This document shows positions 1 to 7,893 of a stretch of 15,627 nucleotides of DNA, piece by piece. The DNA comes from CAVOBC01 sp963693635 (lineage in GTDB: Bacteria > Pseudomonadota > Gammaproteobacteria > Pseudomonadales > Azotimanducaceae). How positions within the stretch are numbered: the first letter of the stretch is position 1; the number at the start of each line of letters is the position of its first letter. The DNA lies in NCBI GenBank assembly GCA_963693635.1, contig CAVOBC010000074.1, positions 1-15,627 of the forward strand. The letters are read 5' to 3'. A program made the position numbers and the translations under genes. Under the pieces are notes generated by a model. The model was given only the letters and a program-made list of their open reading frames with translations. It made no database searches and had not been told where the DNA came from.

Positions 1-362
1 GCGCCCGACTCAAAGAGACGAGTCGGTGGATTCGTGCTGTGGTCCATCAGCGCCGGAATCTTGGAGTTGGGGTTAATGTCGACAAAGCCGCTGCCAAATT
101 GGTCACCGTCGCCGATGTTGATCAGCCAGGCATCGTACTCAGCACCTATATGACCCAACGCCAACAGCTCCTCAAGCAGGATCGTGACCTTTACGCCGTT
201 CGGCGTCCCCAGCGAATATAGTTGCAGCGGGTGCTTGCCGACCGTCAACTCCTTGTCGTGGGTAGGCCCTGCAGTGGGTCGGTTGATATTGGCAAACCGG
301 CCACCACTTTCTTCCTCCCAGGTCCAGACGTCAGGTGGCGTGTACTCGGATGAATCGCTCAT
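1..362 (-). CDS. yghU: YghU-type glutathione S-transferase family disulfide-bond reductase (5' part, cut by window edge)
   Basis: Reading leftward from the ATG at 362, the frame stays open to the window edge, giving about 120 residues of a protein that is normally near 285. The translation follows E. coli YghU closely: a VWTWE start, the FANINRPTAGPTH segment near residues 23-35, HPLQLYSLGTPNG (44-56), NPNSKIPAL (97-105) and FESG (117-120). These belong to the thioredoxin-like N-terminal domain that binds glutathione; TPN (53-55) and ESG are family glutathione-site positions. YghU is a cytoplasmic Nu-class GST that reduces disulfides using glutathione, with modest peroxidase activity. A GGGA lies just before the ATG. 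The C-terminal helical domain is outside the window, so integrity cannot be judged. Family assignment is very firm. Confidence 0.93.
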   Translation of the reverse strand, partial: MSDSSEYTPPDVWTWEEESGGRFANINRPTAGPTHDKELTVGKHPLQLYSLGTPNGVKVTILLEELLALGHIGAEYDAWLINIGDGDQFGSGFVDINPNSKIPALMDHSTNPPTRLFESG

Positions 363-450
363 GTTCCCGTTCTCTCAAGCAAAACGTGAATATACAGGCC
401 TCGCGCTCGAAGATCAGGGCTACGTAGTCAGATGCATATGGGAATGACCT

Positions 451-469
451 GAGAAAACCTGGCTGCAGG
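451..469 (-). terminator. Weak hairpin plus T-rich tail after the crotonase gene
   Basis: On the minus strand, CCTG-CAGC-CAGG can fold into a 4 bp stem and is followed directly by TTTTCTC. It lies about 35 bp past the crotonase stop and before yghU. The stem is short, so it is only a possible terminator. Confidence 0.25.
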
Positions 470-502
470 GGAGCGTGCGCCTCCATCAGCGAGGAGTCAG
501 CT

Positions 503-1303
503 TTATCGGCCTTTCCATTCGGGTGGGCGCTTTTCAGCGAACGCACGGGGTCCTTCGATCAGGTCCTCAGATTGGCCCATGAGTTCCTGGGCCGCGAACC
601 GGGTCGACATGACCTCTTCCATCGACATGTGCATTCCAGCGAGTGCAGCTTCTTTTGACGCCCTGATCGACAGGGGTGAACACTCCATGATCTCCGCCGC
701 CCAGCGTTCGGCCGTCGCCATGAGTTGATCCATGGGCACCACCTCATTGACCACGCCCCAATCGAGGGCCGTTGCGGCGTCGATGGGCTTGCCCGTGAGG
801 ATCATGCCCATCGCCCGGCGCATGCCGAGTTGCCTCGGCAACCGATGAATGCCGCCCGCCCCTGCGAGCAGGCCAACCCGCGGCTCTGGCAGTCCAAACT
901 TTGCGTGCTCCGCCGCAATGACAATGTCCGAGGCCAGCACAATCTCGAAACCGCCGCCCATGGCCCAGCCGTTGACGGCGGCGATGATTGGTTTGACAAA
1001 GTCCCATCGCGAGGTGTTGCCGCCGAAGCCGCCGCCGGCCGAAGGCGGCCGAAAAGAACGGTCTTCCGGTGGACGCCGGCCGGCTTCCGCAGTGGCCTTC
1101 AGATCGTTGCCTGCAGAAAACGCGCGTTCACCCGCACCGGTGACGATGACGACCCACACATCCGGGTCTTCAGCGATCTCATCGTAAATCTCGCCCAACT
1201 CCTCATGACACGGCGCATGCAGCGCATTCATCAGCTCCGGTCGGTTCAGCGTGATGTAGCCGATGCGGTTCTTCTTCTCGTATTTGACAAACTGGTATGC
1301 CAT
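503..1303 (-). CDS. Enoyl-CoA hydratase/isomerase (crotonase) family protein
   Basis: A complete 266-residue crotonase, the usual length for the superfamily. These enzymes bind acyl-CoA thioesters and stabilise an enolate in an oxyanion hole; many hydrate enoyl-CoA in fatty-acid or amino-acid degradation. Visible motifs are LNRPELMNAL (19-28), the first oxyanion segment AFSAGNDLK (61-69), and GWAMGGGFE (112-120) followed by FGLPEPRVGLLAGAGG (136-151). Glu120 and Glu140 match the two catalytic glutamates of true enoyl-CoA hydratases, so hydratase chemistry is plausible. A glycine/proline-rich loop (about 77-97) is longer than in many relatives. An AAGGAGA sits about ten bases before the ATG at 1303. 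The substrate cannot be read from sequence; a carnitinyl-CoA dehydratase-like role is possible but unproven. It looks monocistronic, with yghU following on the same strand after 140 bp. Confidence 0.9.
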   Translation of the reverse strand: MAYQFVKYEKKNRIGYITLNRPELMNALHAPCHEELGEIYDEIAEDPDVWVVIVTGAGERAFSAGNDLKATAEAGRRPPEDRSFRPPSAGGGFGGNTSRWDFVKPIIAAVNGWAMGGGFEIVLASDIVIAAEHAKFGLPEPRVGLLAGAGGIHRLPRQLGMRRAMGMILTGKPIDAATALDWGVVNEVVPMDQLMATAERWAAEIMECSPLSIRASKEAALAGMHMSMEEVMSTRFAAQELMGQSEDLIEGPRAFAEKRPPEWKGR

Positions 1304-1455
1304 CTCTGCTCGTCTCCTTTTTCAATCTTGATTCTTCGCTCTTCGTTGATGCCGCGTGCGTGACAATACGTGCCGCCGCTCATCATGTCTTGCCTGCTCT
1401 CACACGCACCGAGCGAGTTATGCCAGCGTTCGGCTGCCGAGATTGGTAATCCCTA

Positions 1456-1485
1456 AAGAGTCAGTTCCCCCGAACAGCACCTCTT
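1456..1485 (-). terminator. Possible hairpin downstream of the membrane-protein pair
   Basis: Just past the stop at 1496, the minus strand shows nested inverted repeats: AAGAG/CTCTT outside and GTTC/GAAC around a GGGG loop. There is no clear U-tract, so a role as 3' end of the three-gene unit is only suggested. Confidence 0.2.
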
Positions 1486-1495
1486 CGACAACCTG

Positions 1496-2005
1496 TTAGT
1501 TCAAGTGACCCGTCCAACGACCCGCCAGAATCGCGCCCGCCCACAACAGTAGTGATACTGCACCGGCGAGCCTCGCTTTGACGGGTGTCGCCGTCGCCGT
1601 GTCCCAACGCGCCACATCACGCAACGCCCTGACATGGAAGACCGCCACGTTCAGCCCCGCCAACACGAGAAGCAGCAGCTTCACCTGAAATGCCGGGTTT
1701 TCCGCATAAGCAGCCGGCCGTACGATGAACATGCCTGCACCCGTCACTGTCGCAATTACGAAGCCCGCCCATGACCAGGGCGTTAACTCCCGCGTCACCG
1801 TACTGATTGGGTATGCGCGCGCGGCAACACCGAGCAGTCGCAAGTCAACCATGAATATCGACCCCACCACGAGCGCAACCGCGATCACATGAATCGATTC
1901 GAGCAGGGGAAACCACCACGTCGCGCCGATCTCGAACGCCAGGTCCGTGTTGCCCAGCCAGTCCCAAAACGCGGCGAGTGACCTAGCTGAAGGGTCCGGA
2001 TTCAC
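1496..2005 (-). CDS. DUF6644-like four-helix membrane protein, second tandem paralogue
   Basis: A 169-residue inner-membrane protein of unknown function, probably beginning at the GTG at 2005: homology to the neighbour starts near there and a GAGAG precedes it by seven bases. The same frame continues upstream to a TTG at 2116, but that stretch is only the translation of a 12 bp repeat. Four hydrophobic segments fall near residues 32-57, 75-97, 103-125 and 145-163. It aligns with the gene ending at 2079: both have an ESIH/QAVH histidine at residue 39, a VxLRLLG motif, a GMF(I/V)(V/F)RPA motif, NP.F..K and a C-terminal LLW.G..LAGRW. I connect the pair from memory to the DUF6644 family. The retained histidine could be a cofactor or metal ligand, but nothing here proves it. 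Confidence 0.72.
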   Translation of the reverse strand: MNPDPSARSLAAFWDWLGNTDLAFEIGATWWFPLLESIHVIAVALVVGSIFMVDLRLLGVAARAYPISTVTRELTPWSWAGFVIATVTGAGMFIVRPAAYAENPAFQVKLLLLVLAGLNVAVFHVRALRDVARWDTATATPVKARLAGAVSLLLWAGAILAGRWTGHLN

Positions 2006-2020
2006 GTCAGGACTCTCGAC

Positions 2021-2080
2021 CGAGACCCGATGACGGACCCTAACAAAGACCTCATCAAAGACCCCGTCAAAAACCTCATC
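2021..2080. repeat. 12 bp degenerate tandem repeat, five units
   Basis: Five consecutive 12-mers on the plus strand: CGAGACCCGATG, ACGGACCCTAAC, AAAGACCTCATC, AAAGACCCCGTC, AAAAACCTCATC. All share ACC at positions 5-7. The array fills most of the spacer between the two paralogous membrane-protein genes and reaches the TGA stop of the upstream one (2079-2081). Confidence 0.85.
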
Positions 2081-2609
2081 ACGAAGCGGGCCAGAACAGG
2101 TAGTCGGCGTAGGCAATCCAGCGGCCGGCGAGCATGACGCCCAGCCAGAGCAGCACGGAGACCGCCGACATCAAGCGAGCCCAGACGAGGTGTGGACGGC
2201 TGCGCTCCCAAAAGCCCGCTTGCATCCTGTTCAACAAATGAAGGGTCAACGCGAGCACGAGCGCAGGGATTAACAGGGAGACTTTGATGCCAAAGACGGG
2301 ATTAAAGAAGTACCGCGCCGGACGAGCAAATACGAACATGCCTCCAGAAACGACAAGGAAGGGCAACGACCACCACGTAAAGGGCAGCAGCCGTCCGATC
2401 ATCTCGCTCACGTCCTGGCTGGGCACTGCCAGCCCGAGGAGTCTCAGATTGACGAAGACAATCGTTCCCATCACGACGCAGACCGCAGCAATGTGCACGG
2501 CCTGGACGATCGGTGGCAGGCCCGGGACGTTGGACAGCGCCATCACAACAAGGTCGTGTACGTCGCTGTCGCGGACCCATCGACTCACCGCCTGAAGCAA
2601 CTCCCGCAT
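2079..2609 (-). CDS. DUF6644-like four-helix membrane protein, first tandem paralogue
   Basis: A complete 176-residue membrane protein of unknown function. Hydrophobic segments lie near 32-57, 75-96, 104-126 and 147-166, with short loops. Key shared positions with the downstream paralogue are His39, NLRLLGL (54-60), GGMFVFARPARY (89-100), NPVFGIK (103-109) and LLWLGVMLAGRW (153-164). The start codon lies 16 bp beyond the TAG of the serine hydrolase, so the two genes are very likely co-transcribed; the ribosome-binding site is weak, which fits translation coupled to the hydrolase. The stop codon overlaps the first unit of a 12 bp repeat array. The DUF6644 name is from memory; that it is a membrane protein and a paralogue of its neighbour is directly visible. 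Confidence 0.82.
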   Translation of the reverse strand: MRELLQAVSRWVRDSDVHDLVVMALSNVPGLPPIVQAVHIAAVCVVMGTIVFVNLRLLGLAVPSQDVSEMIGRLLPFTWWSLPFLVVSGGMFVFARPARYFFNPVFGIKVSLLIPALVLALTLHLLNRMQAGFWERSRPHLVWARLMSAVSVLLWLGVMLAGRWIAYADYLFWPAS

Positions 2610-2625
2610 GTGCGGAAACCGGCTG

Positions 2626-3906
2626 CTATTTCTCGACGATCGCCTCGTACATCAGGCGCTTTGATGTCAGTCGTGCCTCGCGTGAAGCACCACCGCGCGA
2701 CTGAATCATGCCAACAATCACGGTGCCTTGTTCCGGATTGATACCCATCCACGTACCGCCAACGCCATACCACCAGATCTCGGACCGGGCACGCTTGTGG
2801 CTGATCTTTCCGTCCGGCTTCTCGACGATCGCGAAGTCGATACCAAACGTGTTGCCTGGATTACCAATCCGCGGGTTGATCTGCGCAATGCTGTCAGGCA
2901 ACTGGTTGGTACGCATCAGCCTGACGGTCGCAGGCTTCAGCACCCGCACGCCCTCCAGAGCGCCCTCGTTCAGCACCATCTGGGCGAAGCGCAGATAGTC
3001 CGTTGTGGTCGCCACCAATCCGCCGCCCCCGGACAGAAACGCAGGCCGCGTCAGATAGTCATCACCATTGGGGGTGCTCTGTAGATTACGGTTGTAGATG
3101 CGGGCAAACCGGTCCGCTTTGTCCGCTGGAACCCAGAACGCCGTGTCCTTCATCCCCAGTGGCGTAAAAATCCGCTTTTGCAGAAACGTATCGAGTGGCT
3201 CGCCTGCCAGCACCTCGATCAGGCGCCCCTGGACGTCAACCGACACACTGTAGTGCCAGGCAGAGCCGGGTTGCTGGCGAAGCGGGATCTTGCCCAGCTT
3301 GTCCACCATCTCTGCGAGGGTCGAATCACGGTCCAGCACATTGGCACGCTGGTACAAGGTGTCGACCTGGGACCGCGAGAAAAAGCCGTAGGTCAGTCCG
3401 CCGGTATGACTGACGAGTTCACGAATCGTCATGGGATGTCTCGCCGGCTCCAGAATGGGCATCCCGTCTTCGCCATCACCTGCGGCAACTTTGAGCCCAC
3501 GAAACTGAGGCAGATACTTCTCAACCGGATCTTCCAGCCTGAATTTGCCTTCCTCATGCAGCGCCATGAGCCCCACACCGATGATGGGTTTGGTCATCGA
3601 GTAAATGCGAAAAATGGTGTCCGGCGTCATCGGCAACTTCTCTTCGACGCTGCGCTGCCCGTAAACATCAAAGTTCACGAGTTTGCCGTAGCGCGCGACC
3701 GCCGTAATGACCCCCGATAGCTGCTTGTCGTCGACCAGCTTGTGCATGGCGCTGTTGAGGGCATCAAGACCCGCCTGGGTCATGCCCGCGTCCCCAGGCT
3801 TTGCTCGCTCAAGATCGGCGTGTGCACCGGGGCCGCACGCCAACGCGATGGCAACCATCAGTCGCTGCAGCACACGTACCCCAGGTACTTTAGTGATTTC
3901 GTTCAT
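2626..3906 (-). CDS. Secreted serine hydrolase, class C beta-lactamase / family VIII esterase fold
   Basis: A complete 426-residue protein with an N-terminal export signal (hydrophobic about 14-28, likely cleavage after AHA near residue 30). The penicillin-binding-protein fold is shown by the SMTK box (Ser103 nucleophile, Lys106 general base), the YSV motif (Tyr219) and a late WYGVGGTWMG stretch (379-388) where beta-lactamases have KTG. This combination is typical of family VIII carboxylesterases and lactamase-like hydrolases rather than true antibiotic-degrading enzymes. The expected place of action is the periplasm, on an ester, lactone or small peptide; the substrate is unknown. GAAGG precedes the ATG at 3906. 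It is first in a set with two small membrane proteins that follow within 16 bp. It starts only 33 bp after the small secreted protein gene ending at 3940, which may share its transcript. Confidence 0.9.
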   Translation of the reverse strand: MNEITKVPGVRVLQRLMVAIALACGPGAHADLERAKPGDAGMTQAGLDALNSAMHKLVDDKQLSGVITAVARYGKLVNFDVYGQRSVEEKLPMTPDTIFRIYSMTKPIIGVGLMALHEEGKFRLEDPVEKYLPQFRGLKVAAGDGEDGMPILEPARHPMTIRELVSHTGGLTYGFFSRSQVDTLYQRANVLDRDSTLAEMVDKLGKIPLRQQPGSAWHYSVSVDVQGRLIEVLAGEPLDTFLQKRIFTPLGMKDTAFWVPADKADRFARIYNRNLQSTPNGDDYLTRPAFLSGGGGLVATTTDYLRFAQMVLNEGALEGVRVLKPATVRLMRTNQLPDSIAQINPRIGNPGNTFGIDFAIVEKPDGKISHKRARSEIWWYGVGGTWMGINPEQGTVIVGMIQSRGGASREARLTSKRLMYEAIVEK

Positions 3907-3939
3907 AGACTTGCCTTCGTTATTGGTATCGCCATTGGT

Positions 3940-4305
3940 CTATTCGCTGATGGCGAAAACGCTGCATGCCCGATACGCAGCGACGTGTGCCGCCACCTGA
4001 ACCTGCGGGTTGTGATGAAAATCGGGACAATTCAGCCGCGTCTGCTCGCGCGTGATCGAGAACTCGATGAAGCTGCGACCGGGGATCAACGACTCGGGTT
4101 CGTCACCCTTGCGCTTCGTCTTGAAGATCGTCACGTTCGCCATCACCTCGATCTCGGACGCGCCGGCAGGAATGTCCTCGATCTTCTTGCCTTGGCAGTA
4201 GGTCGACAGGCCCTTGAACTTGAACGAGCCCATTAGCTTCGCGCCAAACGCGGGTGAGACGCAGAAGAGACCCAATACCACACACACCATCAGTGCTTGT
4301 CGCAT
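3940..4305 (-). CDS. Small secreted protein of unknown function
   Basis: A 121-residue protein beginning at 4305, where a strong GAAGGAGG lies just before the ATG and fixes the start. Residues 1-21 form a clear signal peptide ending SPAFGA. The mature part (about 100 residues) has basic stretches (FKFKG near 28-32, KTKRKGDEP near 62-70) and three cysteines (37, 93, 114), so one disulfide plus a free or partner-bound cysteine is possible. I do not recognise the family. It lies between two secreted hydrolases on the same strand, and its end is 33 bp from the serine hydrolase start, suggesting a shared transcript and a periplasmic role. It is real as a gene because of the ribosome-binding site and signal peptide; its function is open. 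Confidence 0.75.
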   Translation of the reverse strand: MRQALMVCVVLGLFCVSPAFGAKLMGSFKFKGLSTYCQGKKIEDIPAGASEIEVMANVTIFKTKRKGDEPESLIPGRSFIEFSITREQTRLNCPDFHHNPQVQVAAHVAAYRACSVFAISE

Positions 4306-4488
4306 ACCCCTCCTTCGTCCTCAAGCGAACTTGATTCGGCAACGGACTCCGAGAGCTCTCAGCAGGGGCAGCATCTCATCCATTCGGCTGCATTCCAAGG
4401 ATGCCGGGACCCTGTCCGCACTTCAATGACTAGCCATCTGGTTCCGCGAATGACGAGGATCACCGCCAGAAGCTGCAGCGACACAACG

Positions 4489-6441
4489 CTAAAGATAGTC
4501 CTCCAGAAAAGCCATCACAGCAGCATTACTGTAAATCTGGTTGGCTTTCTTCCTGAAGCCGTGCCCCTCGTCGTGGAATAGCAGGTACCAGACATCCTTG
4601 CCGTTCTCGCGGACCTTCTCAACAATCTGTTCCGACTCTGACGCAGGTACTCGCGGGTCGTTTGCGCCCTGCAGAACAAAGAGTGGTGCCTTGATCCTGG
4701 CCACGTTGTTGATCGGCGCGGTACGGTTCAGGTAGTCAAAAACCTCCTGTTTGCGCTCATCGCCGTACTCCTGCCTGCGATGATCGCGCCGATAGTCACT
4801 CGTGTTCCGCAAAAACGTAACAAAATTGCTGATCCCGACGTACTCCACACCCGCCTTGATTCTGTCGCTGTAGTGGGTCAGTGCTGCAAGTACCATGTAC
4901 CCTCCATAGGAACCGCCGATAACCCCCACCCGGTCCGGGTCCATGTCTGGCTGCGTGTTGATCCAGTCGAGCAGCGCCCCGATGTCCCGCACCGAATCTT
5001 CCCGTTTCAGCCCATTATCAAGGCCAATGTAGGTCTTGCCGTAACCGGCCGACCCCCGGACGTTAGGTGTGATCACGACCACGCCCAACTCATTAACAAG
5101 GGCCTGCACTCGGCTTGAAAACGACGGCCTGACCTGCCCCTCCGGTCCACCGTGAATCGAAATCATGACGGCGTGCTGCCCGGATTGGGCCTTCGCGCCC
5201 GAATGAGGCCTGTAGACGAACGCAGGGATCATCCGCGGTTTGCCGGCAACGGTGTCCCAGGTCGGATAGTGGACCAGACTCGCGTCAACAAAGGTCTCCG
5301 GGTCAAGTCCGCCGACCTCACTTTGCGTCCATCGCGTCAGAGCGCGCTTGCGCAGGTTGTAGACAAAGACGTCTGCGGGTGAATTGGCTTTGCCGAGCGT
5401 CATGCTGAGGCGACGGTCATCCGGTGAGAACGTAACGCCGCCGATCACCCCCTGGGGAATTTCCCGTACGCGCTTGTAGGCGTGGGTGCGCGTGTTAAGA
5501 AGGTAGAGTTTCGATATACCGTCCTCGTTGGTGACAAATGCAAGGCGTTTCCTGTCATGGGACATCGCAAAATTTGCAATGCCCCAGTCAATTTCGTCCG
5601 TGATCGTCTCCATATCACCGGTCGCAAGATCGATGCGGCGCAGCTTGCTGAACTCCATGCCAAGGTCGCTCGCGACATACAGGCTCGTGCCATCCCTGCT
5701 GAAATCTGCGAATCCATAATCGGCAATTTCGTCCGGCGGACCCACGCGAGTCATGTCACCCGTCGCCACATTGACGACAAACGCCCGGGTATTGACCGCG
5801 GATATCGTCTGATCAACCACCAGAGACGAGTTATCGGGCGACCACGCTCCCGGCGACCAGTAAAAGCCGGTCCCCCGCACCAAAATGCGCGCGGTCTCGG
5901 GTTTATCGGCCTCTGAAACCCAGACGTCGAAGCGCTTCGCATCGTCCCGATTGCTCATGTACGCGATGAACCTGCCATCGTTCGACCAACTGACACCGCT
6001 GTTGCGAGATCCGTTGACCGTCATCTGACGGCTGTCACCCGTCGCAAGGTCTAACCGAAAGATCTGATGGTTTTCGTCGCCACCGCTGTCGCGGGTAAAC
6101 ATCAGTACGTTCTGACCCCGCACTGGGGAGAACCAGCCACCGCCCACGGGCTCTTTGAAAAACGTGATCTGGTGTCGCGCCCCGAGTGGCTGAGACACCG
6201 TGTGCAATTGTCTCGTGTCACCGAACCGGGATGAGATCAGCAACGAATTGCCAGAGGGGTGCCAGCTGCGAAAACCGGCAGATCGAATGTTGCTGTAGCG
6301 GGCAATCCGGTCACTCGCCACCTGCCCAATCGGTGGGACGCCCTCAACGGTCCGATTGCCCTCGGTGCGGCGCTCCGGACCTGCTAACGCGACCATACTC
6401 AACAAGACCAGACCTAAACCGACCAACAGTACTTTCATCAT
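4489..6441 (-). CDS. Secreted S9 family (prolyl oligopeptidase / acylaminoacyl-type) peptidase
   Basis: A 650-residue serine peptidase, normal size for the S9 acylaminoacyl-peptidase-like group. Residues 1-21 form a signal peptide, so the enzyme is exported. Residues about 40-400 form a beta-propeller: repeated WSNDG, WSPDN, FSRDG and FSPDD turns of TolB/PD40-like blades. The C-terminal alpha/beta-hydrolase domain carries the oxyanion HGGPEG, the nucleophile elbow GGSYGGY (Ser511), GANDPRVP (Asp595) and DEGHGF (His627), a complete triad. Such enzymes cleave short oligopeptides admitted through the propeller, so scavenging of peptides in the periplasm is likely. Two ATGs open the frame (6441 and 6438); the GGAG upstream is better spaced from the second. 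It is divergent from the hydroxylase gene at 6607. The exact peptide preference cannot be inferred. Confidence 0.94.
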   Translation of the reverse strand: MMKVLLVGLGLVLLSMVALAGPERRTEGNRTVEGVPPIGQVASDRIARYSNIRSAGFRSWHPSGNSLLISSRFGDTRQLHTVSQPLGARHQITFFKEPVGGGWFSPVRGQNVLMFTRDSGGDENHQIFRLDLATGDSRQMTVNGSRNSGVSWSNDGRFIAYMSNRDDAKRFDVWVSEADKPETARILVRGTGFYWSPGAWSPDNSSLVVDQTISAVNTRAFVVNVATGDMTRVGPPDEIADYGFADFSRDGTSLYVASDLGMEFSKLRRIDLATGDMETITDEIDWGIANFAMSHDRKRLAFVTNEDGISKLYLLNTRTHAYKRVREIPQGVIGGVTFSPDDRRLSMTLGKANSPADVFVYNLRKRALTRWTQSEVGGLDPETFVDASLVHYPTWDTVAGKPRMIPAFVYRPHSGAKAQSGQHAVMISIHGGPEGQVRPSFSSRVQALVNELGVVVITPNVRGSAGYGKTYIGLDNGLKREDSVRDIGALLDWINTQPDMDPDRVGVIGGSYGGYMVLAALTHYSDRIKAGVEYVGISNFVTFLRNTSDYRRDHRRQEYGDERKQEVFDYLNRTAPINNVARIKAPLFVLQGANDPRVPASESEQIVEKVRENGKDVWYLLFHDEGHGFRKKANQIYSNAAVMAFLEDYL

Positions 6442-6557
6442 GCTCCGCTCTCACAACGCATCGATTGTGGCCATGACCAAACCGGTGCCCGCGTCATTTT
6501 CAGGCGAGCGTACGCCCCGCTCCCTTCGCCGACAAGTGTGCGACCGCTGGAACCCGC

Positions 6558-6580
6558 ATCCGGCAATCTGCTGGCCGGAT
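6558..6580. promoter_or_regulatory. 7 bp inverted repeat in the divergent spacer
   Basis: ATCCGGC (6558-6564) and GCCGGAT (6574-6580) are exact inverted copies separated by 9 bases, 26 bp before the hydroxylase start. This could be an operator or a leader hairpin for the rightward gene. There is no further evidence either way. Confidence 0.35.
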
Positions 6581-6606
6581 CGCTCCCAAAATGCGAGCAT
6601 CAGCCA

Positions 6607-7407
6607 ATGGACATGCTTCCCCCAGGCGACGTGTTGATCCGGTTGGGAAGCTTCGCGACTGTATTCGTTGCATTTGCCATCCTGGAAGCCGCGTTTCCGC
6701 GTCGAAAACGATGCATATCCCGTTGGCGACGATGGCTAAGCAACGTCGGCATGTCGGCCTTCAACCAGGTCTTCATGCGGGTTGCGCTGCCCCTCTCAGC
6801 AATGGCTGCGGCCACCTGGGCCGCCCACAACGACTGGGGACTCCTGAACCGGACTGCACTCTCGCCCTGGATCGAGGTGCCGCTTGCGGTCCTGATCCTC
6901 GATCTTGCGATTTATCTGCAGCACGCGGCGTATCACCGGGTGCCGCTCTTGTGGCGGTTCCACCGCATGCACCACGCCGATACCGAGTTCGACGTGACGA
7001 CCGGTATCCGGTTTCATCCCGCGTCGATGCTGTTGTCAGGTTTGATCAAGCTTGCCCTCGTGGTCGCGATCGGGCCTTCGCTCCTTGCGGTGCTCGTGTT
7101 CGAAGTCCTGTTGAACGCGGCCTCGCTCTTCAACCACAGCAATCTCTACCTGCCGCCGCGCGTCGATGCCGTGCTGCGGAGTATCGTCGTCACGCCCGAT
7201 ATGCACCGGGTGCATCACTCCAGCGACACGGCCGAGATGAGCCGCAATTTCGGCTTCAGCTTCCCCTGGTGGGACCGCCTGTTCCGGACCTACCGCGATC
7301 AACCGGCTGGAGGCCACACCGACATGCAGATCGGTCTTGCACACTTCAGGCAAGACGGCCAGATGCGACTGGACCGCATGCTGACCCAGCCCTTTCGTGA
7401 CAGCTAA
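6607..7407 (+). CDS. Sterol desaturase / fatty acid hydroxylase family membrane enzyme
   Basis: A 266-residue di-iron membrane oxygenase if started at the ATG at 6607; a further ATG lies at 6613 and an in-frame GTG at 6538. None has a strong ribosome-binding site, so the start is uncertain. The histidine clusters of the family are complete, in 6607-based numbering: HAAYH (106-110), HRMHH (119-123), the following RFHP (His137), NHSN (His177) and HRVHH (200-204). These ligate two irons that activate oxygen for hydroxylation or desaturation of lipid chains. Hydrophobic stretches near residues 10-30, 50-70, 90-107 and 140-170 place it in the inner membrane. The substrate may be a sterol, carotenoid, fatty acyl or hopanoid-type lipid and cannot be told from sequence. 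The S9 peptidase lies upstream on the opposite strand; a decayed gene follows. Confidence 0.9.
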   Translation: MDMLPPGDVLIRLGSFATVFVAFAILEAAFPRRKRCISRWRRWLSNVGMSAFNQVFMRVALPLSAMAAATWAAHNDWGLLNRTALSPWIEVPLAVLILDLAIYLQHAAYHRVPLLWRFHRMHHADTEFDVTTGIRFHPASMLLSGLIKLALVVAIGPSLLAVLVFEVLLNAASLFNHSNLYLPPRVDAVLRSIVVTPDMHRVHHSSDTAEMSRNFGFSFPWWDRLFRTYRDQPAGGHTDMQIGLAHFRQDGQMRLDRMLTQPFRDS

Positions 7408-7564
7408 CACTGCTTGCGCAGCGCGGACCGATTTCGACCATCGCTTCATCCAACCGGATTGCAGCGCCCCCGGCCGCTAGTCACAAGAGCCACGCCCTCA
7501 ACCGATGCGAGCGTGGGAGCCAACGCGCTTCTGTGGGACACTCAATCCCTCGTTCCCGGTAAAG

Positions 7565-7773
7565 ATGGAGCACGAACTGTCCGCTGACGTCGTCCTGCAA
7601 CCTGGCTATTCCTGCTCATGACAGCCGGATGCGCATACGCACTCATTGCGAGCGTGCTCATTCCCGGCACGCGCTGGTATCTCAGGGTGAAACTGCTGCG
7701 TGCCATCGAACGCCTGAACCGCAGTCTGCAGATTCAGATTCGACCCATACAACGTACCAAGCGCCAAGTTTGG
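7565..7773 (+). pseudogene. Truncated, frameshifted N-terminus of a PlsB-like glycerol-3-phosphate acyltransferase
   Basis: The frame from ATG 7565 reads MEHELSADVV and then loses register near 7590. The adjacent frame continues with PATWLFLL, then IPGTRWYLR, ERLNRSLQIQIRP and TKRQVW. Together this matches, from memory, the conserved N-terminus of a bacterial acyltransferase group annotated as 1-acyl-/glycerol-3-phosphate acyltransferase (pattern VPLWLFLL ... LLxPSVRWFxR ... LNxRLxLxIxPFKLTKRQV). In those proteins the next residues are a conserved LIDRLLYDPEV segment and then several hundred residues including the acyltransferase HxxxxD box. Here homology stops at about 7773 and nothing recognisable follows. 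So both a frameshift and a 3' truncation are seen. The remnant points at the 3' end of tRNA-Arg, suggesting loss through insertion or deletion at the tRNA. A functional short peptide from 7618 is possible but less likely. Confidence 0.6.
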
Positions 7774-7893
7774 ACATACCACATTTCTAAGTCTTGTTTG
7801 CAGAGTATGCCTAAAGCTATGAGAGGTTGGTGCGCCTTCGCCTAGGCTTTATCGCTTACACCCGCTGTAAATACTGGGTTCTATCTATTTAAT
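7774..7893. other. AT-richer segment between truncated gene and tRNA 3' end
   Basis: About 120 bp visibly richer in A and T than the flanks, lying exactly between the break in the acyltransferase remnant and the CCA end of tRNA-Arg. No gene is seen. It contains GGTGCGCC (7828-7835), the inverted copy of GGCGCACC in the tRNA acceptor end (7895-7902). It may be what is left of an excised or decayed integrated element. Confidence 0.4.

Noticed and set aside
725..1363. 212-codon plus-strand ORF
   Set aside because: Antisense shadow of the crotonase gene; no domain recognisable and the crotonase motifs are certain.
2006..2116. Extended N-terminus of the second membrane paralogue from TTG 2116
   Set aside because: It overlaps the upstream gene and translates the 12 bp repeat; similarity to the paralogue begins after GTG 2005.
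3178..3720. 180-codon plus-strand ORF
   Set aside because: Antisense shadow of the serine hydrolase with intact catalytic motifs.
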